DNA from: SVFI01 sp045546735
Lineage (GTDB): Bacteria > Bacillota > Clostridia > Lachnospirales > Lachnospiraceae
Reading direction: 5' to 3'
NCBI GenBank assembly: GCA_045546735.1
Contig: JAZQDJ010000080.1
Coordinates: forward strand, 1-64,000
DNA: 64,000 nt
The translations under genes were made by a program, and so were the position numbers. The number at the start of each line of letters is the position of its first letter. Position 1 is the first letter of the stretch. Below, piece by piece: positions 35,097 to 42,580 of the stretch. The notes below the pieces were generated by a model. That model saw only the letters and a program-made list of their open reading frames with translations. It had not been told where the DNA came from and made no database searches.

Positions 35097-36368
35097 ATGA
35101 ATAAAAAGGTAAATAAAGTGCTCGGTACGATATTTTCCGGTATATTGTTCGGCAGTTTTGCGGGATTGATGATTGTGGTAATCTTATATCTATTTCCGCA
35201 AAAGACGGCAGAACCGGAACAGTTATCCGAGGAGTCTGTGGCAATAGAGCAGACAGAAAAGGTGGAAAGTAAAGAGCAGGAGAGAGAAAGCGAGAATATT
35301 GATACTTATGTGACGAGCGGAGAAATTGATGCGACGGAAACTGCAGATAGTGAAACTGACAGTTCGCAGATGGCAGTTGTCACAGATGTAACAAAAGTGG
35401 TAGACAGTGTGATGCCTTCGGTTGTATCTATTTTCGGAACATATATGGTGACAGAAGACTTTTGGGGATATCGTTTCAGTCAGGAAGATGAAGGGAGCGG
35501 TTCCGGTATTATTGTCGGTGAGAACGAAGAGGAATTGCTCGTTGTGACGAACAATCATGTGGTGGCGGATTCGACGTCGCTTTCCGTTCAGTTTGTGGAT
35601 GAAGAAACATGCAATGCCCAGGTAAAAGGTACAGATCCGGATACGGATTTGGCTGTGATTGCAGTCAGTCTGGATGATTTGTCCGAAAGTACAAAGTCAT
35701 CCATCCGCATTGCTACGCTCGGGGACTCCGATACGTTAAAAGTCGGTGAACCGGCGATTGCCATCGGAAATGCACTCGGCTACGGACAGAGCGTGACAAC
35801 AGGTGTTGTAAGCGCCGTAAACCGTGAAGATACAATGAATGAATACGGTGAGTCGCTATTTTTAATTCAGACGGATGCGGCGATTAATCCGGGGAATTCC
35901 GGAGGCGCACTTTTAAATGTTTACGGAGAAGTCATCGGAATTAATTCAAGTAAAATTGCAGGAAGCATGGTGGAAGGTATGGGTTATGCAATCCCGATTT
36001 CCACGGCAAAACCGATTATTGAAGATTTGATGAGTAAGAAGACAAGAGTACCTGTCGGTGAAGGAGAGAAAGGGTATCTCGGTATTTCCGGTATCAATGT
36101 AACCGATGAGGTACATGATCTGTACGGTCTTCCGTACGGAGTATATATAGCGCAGGTATACGACGGAACACCTGCTTATAAGGCCGGTCTTAAGAAAGGC
36201 GATATCATTACTTATTTTGACGGAGAAGAAGTGGAGACTATGGAAGAATTGTCAATGCTTTTGGACTGTACGTCAGTAGGCAGCAATGTGACAATCGGTG
36301 TAATGATAACAACGCAAAGCGGTTATGAGGAACGAATGATAGAAGTAGTATTAGGAGGTAGAAATTAG
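35097..36368 (+). CDS. htrA: HtrA/DegP-type membrane serine protease
   Basis: A 423-residue protein with a signal anchor (about 12-33), an acidic linker, a trypsin-like S1C protease domain (about 95-310) and one PDZ domain (about 325-415). The triad is visible: His in VTNNHVVAD, Asp in DPDTDLAVI and Ser in NPGNSGGAL. Such proteases degrade misfolded exported proteins. It lies 4 nt before a ClpX-like gene, joining an outer quality-control protease to an inner unfoldase. The long structured leader suggests control at RNA level. Confidence 0.95.
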   Translation: MNKKVNKVLGTIFSGILFGSFAGLMIVVILYLFPQKTAEPEQLSEESVAIEQTEKVESKEQERESENIDTYVTSGEIDATETADSETDSSQMAVVTDVTKVVDSVMPSVVSIFGTYMVTEDFWGYRFSQEDEGSGSGIIVGENEEELLVVTNNHVVADSTSLSVQFVDEETCNAQVKGTDPDTDLAVIAVSLDDLSESTKSSIRIATLGDSDTLKVGEPAIAIGNALGYGQSVTTGVVSAVNREDTMNEYGESLFLIQTDAAINPGNSGGALLNVYGEVIGINSSKIAGSMVEGMGYAIPISTAKPIIEDLMSKKTRVPVGEGEKGYLGISGINVTDEVHDLYGLPYGVYIAQVYDGTPAYKAGLKKGDIITYFDGEEVETMEELSMLLDCTSVGSNVTIGVMITTQSGYEERMIEVVLGGRN

Positions 36369-36372
36369 GGTT

Positions 36373-38070
36373 ATGTCAGGATTTGATGAAGATATCTTTT
36401 TTGATGAAGATGAAAAAGAAACACAGAGCAGGGGTGAGATTTCCGAGGACGATTTTGATGAGGCAGCTCCGGAAATGAAGAAAGAGAAGACGAATACGTA
36501 TGAGAGCATCCGAGAGACGGAGGAAGATGAGTTCCGCGATGATTTTGACGTAGTGGATGATGATTTTGATGCGTATGAAGATGATGAAACAGAGGTTGCA
36601 ACAGTGGACGCAGAGGAATCGGAAGAAGATGAGGAGGACGACGACAAAGAATACGAAGATGTTTGTTTTGTATGTCGCAGACCTGAGAGTGTGACAGGAA
36701 AGCAGTTTAAGCTTCCGAACAACATTTGTGTATGTAATGACTGTATGCACAAAACGATGGATGCAGTCAGCCAGTTTGATTATCAGGGTATGCTTGACCC
36801 GAACATGTTAAACGGCGGTTTTTATGGGATGGATTTGGAAGAAATGTCTTCTAAATTCCCGAATATCAGTTTTGTAAATCTTGCAGATTTACAGGGGGAC
36901 GGTGGTATTCCGAACAAGCAGAAACTGAAGAAGAAAAAGAAAAAAGATAAGAAGAAAAAGGAGAAGCCGGTTCTTGATATCAAGAATATTCCGCCGCCGC
37001 ACAAAATCAAGGCACAGCTTGATGAGTATGTAGTCGGACAGGATCAGGCAAAGAAAGTAATTTCTGTTGCCGTTTATAATCACTATAAACGTGTGGCAAC
37101 ACAGACGATGGATGAAATAGAAATCGAGAAGTCTAACATGCTCATGATCGGACCGACAGGTTGCGGAAAAACATATCTTGTAAAGACGCTTGCAAAACTT
37201 TTGGATGTTCCGCTTGCAATTACGGATGCCACTTCTTTGACAGAGGCAGGATATATCGGCGACGATATTGAGAGCGTGGTTTCCAAACTTCTGGCAGCAG
37301 CTGACAATGATGTAGAGCGTGCGGAAATGGGAATCATTTTTATCGATGAGATTGATAAAATTGCAAAGAAAAAAGAGACGACTTCCCGCGATGTTTCCGG
37401 CGAATCAGTGCAGCAGGGGATGCTCAAACTCTTAGAAGGTGCAGAGGTAGAAGTTCCGGTCGGAGCAAACAGCAAGAATGCAATGGTTCCGCTCACGACA
37501 ATCAATACGAGAAACATTTTGTTTATCTGCGGCGGTGCGTTCCCGGATTTGGATGAAATAATCAAACAGAGACTCCGTAAAAAGACTTCTATCGGTTATG
37601 AGGCCGAACTGAAAGATAAGTTTGATAAGGATAAAGATATCACGAAACAGGTGACGATTGAGGATCTCAAGAAATTCGGTATGATTCCGGAGTTTCTCGG
37701 AAGACTTCCGATTATCTATACGCTTGATCCGCTCGATAAAGATATGTATATCAAGATTTTAAAAGAGCCGAAAAATGCGATTTTAAAACAGTACCAGAAA
37801 CTCTTGGCGCTTGACGAAGTGGATTTACAGTTTGATGACGGTGCGCTTTCTGCGATTGCAGATAAGGCGATGGAAAAAGATACGGGAGCACGTGCACTCC
37901 GTGCGATTATTGAAGAGTTTATGCTCGACATCATGTATGAGATTCCGAAGGATGACAATATCGGCCGTGTAACAATCACGAAGGAGTATTTGGAAGGTTG
38001 CGGAGGTCCGAGAATTGAGATTCGCGGCAGCAGTACTCCGATGCTGACAGATTCGGAAAATCAGTCATAA
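36373..38070 (+). CDS. divergent ClpX-like AAA+ unfoldase with acidic N-terminus and lysine-rich linker
   Basis: A 565-residue protein, against about 420 for usual ClpX. Residues 1-95 are very acidic. A zinc-binding C4 site follows (Cys98-x2-Cys101, Cys121-x2-Cys124), then a lysine-rich stretch near 178-198. The AAA+ core has GPTGCGKT (about 259), IIFIDEIDK, DVSGESVQQG and GARALRAI. Differences from ClpX: the pore loop is GYIGDD rather than GYVGED, the RKH loop is absent before NILFICGGAF, and the ClpP-docking IGF is IGY. It may be a second ClpX with special substrates, or a remodeller working without ClpP. A terminator follows. Confidence 0.85.
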   Translation: MSGFDEDIFFDEDEKETQSRGEISEDDFDEAAPEMKKEKTNTYESIRETEEDEFRDDFDVVDDDFDAYEDDETEVATVDAEESEEDEEDDDKEYEDVCFVCRRPESVTGKQFKLPNNICVCNDCMHKTMDAVSQFDYQGMLDPNMLNGGFYGMDLEEMSSKFPNISFVNLADLQGDGGIPNKQKLKKKKKKDKKKKEKPVLDIKNIPPPHKIKAQLDEYVVGQDQAKKVISVAVYNHYKRVATQTMDEIEIEKSNMLMIGPTGCGKTYLVKTLAKLLDVPLAITDATSLTEAGYIGDDIESVVSKLLAAADNDVERAEMGIIFIDEIDKIAKKKETTSRDVSGESVQQGMLKLLEGAEVEVPVGANSKNAMVPLTTINTRNILFICGGAFPDLDEIIKQRLRKKTSIGYEAELKDKFDKDKDITKQVTIEDLKKFGMIPEFLGRLPIIYTLDPLDKDMYIKILKEPKNAILKQYQKLLALDEVDLQFDDGALSAIADKAMEKDTGARALRAIIEEFMLDIMYEIPKDDNIGRVTITKEYLEGCGGPRIEIRGSSTPMLTDSENQS

Positions 38071-38104
38071 GAAAAATGAAACAGCATATGTATATTAAGG
38101 GGCT

Positions 38105-38140
38105 GTTGTGAAACGTTTGTTTCACAACATCCTTTTTTTT
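38105..38140 (+). terminator. rho-independent terminator after the ClpX-like gene
   Basis: GTTGTGAAAC (38105-38114) and GTTTCACAAC (38119-38128) form a perfect 10-bp stem with a GTTT loop, followed by eight T at 38133-38140. Confidence 0.92.
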
Positions 38141-38165
38141 ATTTTGAATATGTTGAGGTGGGGAC

Positions 38166-39845
38166 ATGGATTGCAAAGAAATGATTTTGTCGGAGGAGTT
38201 TTATGACATATTGGTAGATTATCCGAGCAAGTTGGCACAGCCCGGACTGGTCGGGATTATGCATTGCTTTTTGGAACTGGAGGGGAATTTTAAGGTTTTA
38301 TATGTGGATAGCAGCAGCGCGCGTCCTCTTTCTGTGGCGCAGTACCGTTACGCTTACATTCCGAAGTGTTACGGACTTTTGCAGCTTGGCGGGGCCTATG
38401 AGGAAAGCGGAATCGGGGCCGTGCAACGTCCGCCCCTTTCTTTGACGGGAGAAAACATGTTGATCGGATTTATTGATACAGGTGTCCGCTACTGGTTGGA
38501 TGAATTTGTGCGCCAGGACGGCAGCAGTAAGATTTACTCGATATGGGATCAGACAGTGCAGGACGGCCCTGCGCCGGAAAGTCTTATATATGGGACGGAA
38601 TTTACGCCGGAAGCGCTGAATGAGGCTCTTAGAAGGCGCAGAGAGGGGATGGAGGATGTTTTGCCGCATCGCGATGAAGACGGGCACGGAACAGGACTTG
38701 TGTCGGTGGCGCTTCGGGCAGCACCGAATGCGCAGATTGTTATGGTGAAATGCAGACAGGCAAAGCGCCGTCTGAAAGAATTTTACGGGATTGAGCAGTC
38801 TGCGCAATGTTTTGCGGAAAGTGATATCATGGCGGGTGTCAGTTACCTTTGGCAGGTGGCTAAACGAACCGGAAGACCGATGGTTCTTTGTATTACGATG
38901 GGGACAAATATGGGGGATCACAGAGGCGGTTCTCTTTTGAACCGGTACTTGGAGATGTTTGGAAATGAAAAAGGGCGGTGCGTGGTCATCGGCGGCGGAA
39001 ATGAAGGGAATCAGGGACATCATTATGCAGGTGAACTGCGCATGGAGGAAGGAATCCGAGAACAATACGTGTACGAGGATGTAGAAATCCGGGTTGATGA
39101 AAATGTGCGCAGTTTTTCATTTGAATTGTGGGGGATGGTTCCGGAGACATTTACAATTTCTCTCCGTGCACCGGACGGGGAATTGGCGGACCGTATTCCC
39201 ATCCGTTACGGAGCGGAGAGGAATCTCCGTTTTGTTTACAGCGGAACCCAGGTATATATCAGTTATGTTCTTGTGGAAAGAGGGAGCGGTGCAGAACTTA
39301 TTTTTGTGAGATTTTCAAATCCTTCACCGGGCATATGGACTTTGCGCGTGTTTGCAGAAGGAGGGTATGGCACCGCACGCTATGATATATGGCTTCCGAT
39401 GGAACGTTTTTTAGAACGTCCGGTTTATTTTTTGCGCCCGGATCCTTATCGTACGATGACGGAGCCGGCGTATACGCAAACTGCGATAGGGCATACATAT
39501 TTTGACTGGGAAAACGGAAGTTTTGCGATTGACAGCGGAAGAGGCGGCGCAAGACGTGAGGAGTTTATGCCTGCGCTTTCTGTGGTAGGAGTAGATGTGG
39601 CTTCCGTTTCGGGGCTTCTTACCGGTTCAAGTGTTTCTGCAGCGCTTATGGCAGGAGCGGCAGCACTCTTTATGGAGTGGGCAATTGTGCGCCAGGGAGA
39701 TGTGCTTTTGTCGAGCCTGGAAATCCGTAATTATTTCATTCGCGGCGCACAGCGGGAAGATGATATAGAATATCCGAATGCAACGTGGGGATACGGAAAA
39801 ATGAACGTGGAAGGGGTCTTTCGCAGATTGATAGAAGAAACCTGA
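38166..39845 (+). CDS. Csp-like S8 (subtilisin) family protease
   Basis: A 559-residue subtilase without a signal peptide. The triad appears complete: Asp104 in GFIDTGV, His174 in DGHGTGL and Ser489 in TGSSVSAALMAG. GGGNEGNQGHH supplies the oxyanion Asn. A long beta-rich insertion (about 300-450) before the Ser is typical of clostridial CspB-like proteases, which activate cortex hydrolases during germination. Its neighbours are not sporulation genes, so another role is possible. It follows a strong terminator; no clear promoter is visible in the 25 bp left. Confidence 0.88.
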   Translation: MDCKEMILSEEFYDILVDYPSKLAQPGLVGIMHCFLELEGNFKVLYVDSSSARPLSVAQYRYAYIPKCYGLLQLGGAYEESGIGAVQRPPLSLTGENMLIGFIDTGVRYWLDEFVRQDGSSKIYSIWDQTVQDGPAPESLIYGTEFTPEALNEALRRRREGMEDVLPHRDEDGHGTGLVSVALRAAPNAQIVMVKCRQAKRRLKEFYGIEQSAQCFAESDIMAGVSYLWQVAKRTGRPMVLCITMGTNMGDHRGGSLLNRYLEMFGNEKGRCVVIGGGNEGNQGHHYAGELRMEEGIREQYVYEDVEIRVDENVRSFSFELWGMVPETFTISLRAPDGELADRIPIRYGAERNLRFVYSGTQVYISYVLVERGSGAELIFVRFSNPSPGIWTLRVFAEGGYGTARYDIWLPMERFLERPVYFLRPDPYRTMTEPAYTQTAIGHTYFDWENGSFAIDSGRGGARREEFMPALSVVGVDVASVSGLLTGSSVSAALMAGAAALFMEWAIVRQGDVLLSSLEIRNYFIRGAQREDDIEYPNATWGYGKMNVEGVFRRLIEET

Positions 39846-39851
39846 TTTTAG

Positions 39852-39880
39852 TTGCTGACAATCCGGAAAAGTGCTACACT
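39852..39880 (+). promoter_or_regulatory. sigma-A promoter before the LspA-like gene
   Basis: TTGCTG (39852-39857), a 17-bp spacer and TACACT (39875-39880) with extended -10 TGC at 39872-39874. The leader to ATG 39909 carries AAGGAGG. Confidence 0.7.
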
Positions 39881-39908
39881 GTAAAAAATCCGGTAAGGAG
39901 GTAGGCTC

Positions 39909-40400
39909 ATGATTTATGCGGTGATTACAATATTGATTTTTATCGTAGAATTTGCGATTAAATTTTTCGTGGAAAAGTTAGCGCAGGAGAACGAGCGCAT
40001 TCCGATTTTTGACGGTAAGATGTATTTGACAAAGTATCATAATGAAGGCGCATTTTTGAATTTCGGGGAAGGTAAGCGTGTGGCAATCAAATATATTTCG
40101 CTTGCACTTACTGCAGGGTGTCTTTTGGTGTTTGTGTTTACGCTCGGAAGACATGGAAAGCATCTTCTTAAGCTTGGTCTTTCCTTCCTGCTCGGCGGAG
40201 CCTTCAGTAATACATATGACCGCATGGTAAGGCAGTATGTGGTTGATTATGTCGGTTTCAATGTGAAAAACAAAAAGTTTTCAAATACTATTTTTAATAT
40301 TTCCGATTTCTTTATTATGATCGGAGCGGCTCTGTCTGTCATTCAGATGCCGCCGAAAGGGCAGAAGAAAGAAAAGAAGAACAAAAAGAAGAAAAAATGA
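39909..40400 (+). CDS. LspA-like (signal peptidase II family) membrane protein
   Basis: A 163-residue protein with four hydrophobic segments and a Lys-rich tail. The two aspartate regions of lipoprotein signal peptidase are recognisable: GGAFSNTYDRMVRQYVVDY, and FNISDFFIMIG. HNEGAFLNFGEG matches the NxGAAF region. Deviations (SN for GN, an insertion before FNISD) and neighbours make it a divergent paralog rather than the main LspA. It may process a particular lipoprotein set, or be inactive. It begins a unit with the deaminase-like gene. Confidence 0.75.
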   Translation: MIYAVITILIFIVEFAIKFFVEKLAQENERIPIFDGKMYLTKYHNEGAFLNFGEGKRVAIKYISLALTAGCLLVFVFTLGRHGKHLLKLGLSFLLGGAFSNTYDRMVRQYVVDYVGFNVKNKKFSNTIFNISDFFIMIGAALSVIQMPPKGQKKEKKNKKKKK

Positions 40401-40410
40401 GGAGACACGT

Positions 40411-40806
40411 ATGGAAAAAATATGGACAGAAATGTATGAGGCGGCAAAAGCTGTTTTAAATGAGCGCAGAATATCAGAGTATGTTACCTGCGGGGAAGTT
40501 TCTGCCGCAGTTTGCTCAAAGTCCGGGAAAATATACACGGGTGTCTGTATTGATACATGTTCAACACTTGGTATCTGCGCAGAGAGAAATGCGATTTTTA
40601 ATATGATTACAAACGGCGAGCACGAAATCGACAAGGTTCTCTGTGTCCTGCCGGATGGTTCAAACGGTGCACCGTGCGGTGCCTGTCGGGAGCTTATGGT
40701 GCAGATTATGGCAGGGAAATATCAAGATATTGAAATTATGCTTGATTATGCGACGGGGCGAACTGTGAAACTCGGTGAGATTACGCCGGAATGGTGGATT
40801 AAATAA
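40411..40806 (+). CDS. cytidine deaminase-like zinc enzyme
   Basis: A 131-residue member of the cytidine/blasticidin-S deaminase fold. The catalytic Cys-Ala-Glu is in GICAERNAIF and the two zinc cysteines are in PCGACRE. The first zinc ligand is Cys, as in Bacillus-type cytidine deaminase. Cytidine, blasticidin S or a related pyrimidine could be the substrate. It starts 10 nt after the LspA-like gene and is followed by a sudden drop in GC content. Confidence 0.88.
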   Translation: MEKIWTEMYEAAKAVLNERRISEYVTCGEVSAAVCSKSGKIYTGVCIDTCSTLGICAERNAIFNMITNGEHEIDKVLCVLPDGSNGAPCGACRELMVQIMAGKYQDIEIMLDYATGRTVKLGEITPEWWIK

Positions 40807-40845
40807 GTTGCGGTGTATGGCGTTGTTGAGAGAATGGTAGATGGC

Positions 40846-41163
40846 ATGGAATATGAAAAGCAAATTAAATTAGTAGAAAATGGAAAACAGATTGGATATT
40901 GTAATATTAAGGGTGAAAAAGTATTGATACAGTGTGGCATCCAAAAGAAAGAACATTTGTATTTTGTTTACTTTTTTGAAGGAGATATATCAGAAGATCC
41001 GTATGGTGATAATGGGAAATGTAATGAGGAATTTTATTCATTTAAGAGTTTAGAGAGTGCAATAGAGTATATAAATTCAAGAAAGTTTGAGTTTGATGAG
41101 TTTAAACCTCAAAAGGGCAATAAAATATTTTGTGTTGGGAATCATGATTATATTGCACTGTAG
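40846..41163 (+). CDS. hypothetical protein in an AT-rich island
   Basis: About 105 residues from ATG 40846; the frame is open to a GTG at 40813 (116 residues), and neither start has a good ribosome-binding site. The protein is rich in Lys, Glu, Phe and Tyr, without signal peptide or membrane helix: YFVYFFEGDIS, then SFKSLESAIEYINSRKFEF. I recognise no family. Base composition is clearly more AT-rich than both neighbours, which suggests recent acquisition. It could be an immunity-like or phage-derived protein, but nothing proves this. Confidence 0.5.
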   Translation: MEYEKQIKLVENGKQIGYCNIKGEKVLIQCGIQKKEHLYFVYFFEGDISEDPYGDNGKCNEEFYSFKSLESAIEYINSRKFEFDEFKPQKGNKIFCVGNHDYIAL

Positions 41164-41297
41164 GATTATTTCCGGTTTACAGTATCTATACAAAAAAATG
41201 ATTATTACAGAGGGGAAAGTTTTTCGGTATAGGTACTTTTGGCAATAGGAAAGAAGATCCTGTCAAAGTACGTGATGTACCGGAGTGTGATTGAGTT
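41164..41297 (+). other. gene-free stretch with a possible degraded frame
   Basis: AT-rich and without promoter or terminator signals I trust. An open frame with no start codon runs from about 41199 to a TGA near 41295 and encodes RGKFFGIGTFGNRKEDPVK. It may be the tail of a decayed gene. Confidence 0.3.
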
Positions 41298-41756
41298 ATG
41301 AAAAGCAAAGAAGCAATTATTTTTATCGGGATACAGGCAAGCGGAAAATCGAGTTACTATCATCAGTACTTCAGTGGGTATGCGCATGTGAATCTGGATA
41401 CTTTACACACAAGGAATAAAGAGAATTTATTACTTCGGGAGTGTGTCCGGGATGAGAAGTCGTTTGTGGCAGATAATACGAATCCGACTGTGCAGGACAG
41501 GGAAAAATATATTCGGTTAGCAAAAGATAACGGTTATTCCGTGTACGGATATTATTTTCAATCTGCAATCGGAGACTGCATGGAGCGCAATCGTCAAAGA
41601 GAAGGAAAGGCGTGTGTACCGGACAAGGCACTGATGTGTACGCATAGTAAGCTGGAACTTCCGAAACCGGAGGAAGGTTTTGATAAATTGTATTATGTGC
41701 GGATAGAAAACGGGAAATTTGTAACAGAGGAATGGGATGAAAATTATGAAATTTGA
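41298..41756 (+). CDS. P-loop polynucleotide-kinase-like protein
   Basis: A 152-residue protein with Walker A IGIQASGKSSYY and VADNTNPTVQDR, both typical of the kinase domain of polynucleotide kinase/phosphatase enzymes. Its end overlaps the Thg1-like gene by 20 nt. A 5'-OH RNA kinase followed by a 3'-5' polymerase would form a repair route for cleaved tRNA ends. The substrate is not shown by sequence. The ribosome-binding site is weak. Confidence 0.85.
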   Translation: MKSKEAIIFIGIQASGKSSYYHQYFSGYAHVNLDTLHTRNKENLLLRECVRDEKSFVADNTNPTVQDREKYIRLAKDNGYSVYGYYFQSAIGDCMERNRQREGKACVPDKALMCTHSKLELPKPEEGFDKLYYVRIENGKFVTEEWDENYEI

Positions 41757-42510
41757 TGATTTTGATAAAGAAATGCGAGTATACGAAGAATCGCTTGACC
41801 AGTATGTGTTGCCGGATATGTATTTGGTGGCAAGGCTGGACGGACGTTCTTTTACAAGACTGACGAAAGAGGTGTGTCAGTTTGAAGCACCGTTTGATGT
41901 CAGATTCAGAGATTTAATGACAGATACGGTGAAAGCTTTAATGAATTCGGGATTCCGGATGATATACGGATATACGGAAAGTGATGAAATCTCTCTTTTG
42001 TTTCACCCGGAGGATGACACTTTCTCAAGAAAGGTGCGTAAGATAAATACGACACTTGCAGGGGAGGCGAGTGCGGCTTTTTCGCTTGCGTTAGGCCGCG
42101 TGGCAACATTTGATTGCCGTGTGGTACCGCTGCCGAATAAGAACAGGGTTGCAGACTATTTTTTGTGGCGTCAGGAAGATTCGCATAGGAATTCTTTGAA
42201 TGCGCATTGTTATTGGGCACTGCGTAAAGAGGGCAAAACTCAGAATGCTGCTACGTCAGTTTTGAAGGGCAAAGGTGTTTCCTATAAGAATGAACTTTTG
42301 TTTCAAAAAGGAATTAATTACAATGATTTACCTTCGTGGCAGAAACGTGGTATGGGAATTTATTTTACCAAGGTTGACAAAGAAGGGTTTAATCCGATTA
42401 CGAAGGAAACAGTTGTGACGCAGCGCCGCGAGCTTGTTGTGGATTATGAGCTTCCGGTCGGAGATGCCTATCGGGAATTTGTATTGAACTTTTTGGAGAG
42501 TGAAGAATAG
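41737..42510 (+). CDS. Thg1-like protein (3'-5' RNA polymerase, tRNA-His guanylyltransferase family)
   Basis: A 257-residue protein with all main Thg1 blocks: ARLDGRSFTRLT (first metal Asp), YGYTESDEISLLF (second Asp-Glu), FDCRVVPLPN and RNSLNAHCYWALRKEGKT. Bacterial Thg1-like proteins add nucleotides to tRNA 5' ends in the reverse direction and can repair truncated tRNAs. Bacteria usually encode G-1 in the tRNA-His gene, so repair is more likely than His-tRNA maturation. ATG 41737 follows AGAGGA; ATG 41746 is less well placed. A bidirectional terminator follows. Confidence 0.93.
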   Translation: MKIMKFDDFDKEMRVYEESLDQYVLPDMYLVARLDGRSFTRLTKEVCQFEAPFDVRFRDLMTDTVKALMNSGFRMIYGYTESDEISLLFHPEDDTFSRKVRKINTTLAGEASAAFSLALGRVATFDCRVVPLPNKNRVADYFLWRQEDSHRNSLNAHCYWALRKEGKTQNAATSVLKGKGVSYKNELLFQKGINYNDLPSWQKRGMGIYFTKVDKEGFNPITKETVVTQRRELVVDYELPVGDAYREFVLNFLESEE

Positions 42511-42533
42511 GATTGTTGTCCGCAGAAAACTAA

Positions 42534-42580
42534 AATCCGAGTACAATCAAAGCTGGTTGTACCCGGATTCTTTATTTTTT
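42534..42580. terminator. bidirectional terminator between convergent genes
   Basis: AATCCG-A-GTACAA (42534-42546) pairs with TTGTAC-C-CGGATT (42557-42569) with one mismatch. T-rich sequence follows on the plus strand; A-rich sequence on the other side serves the minus strand. Confidence 0.85.

Noticed and set aside
38166..39845. Inactive CspC-like pseudoprotease
   Set aside because: Asp, His and Ser motifs are all present by eye.
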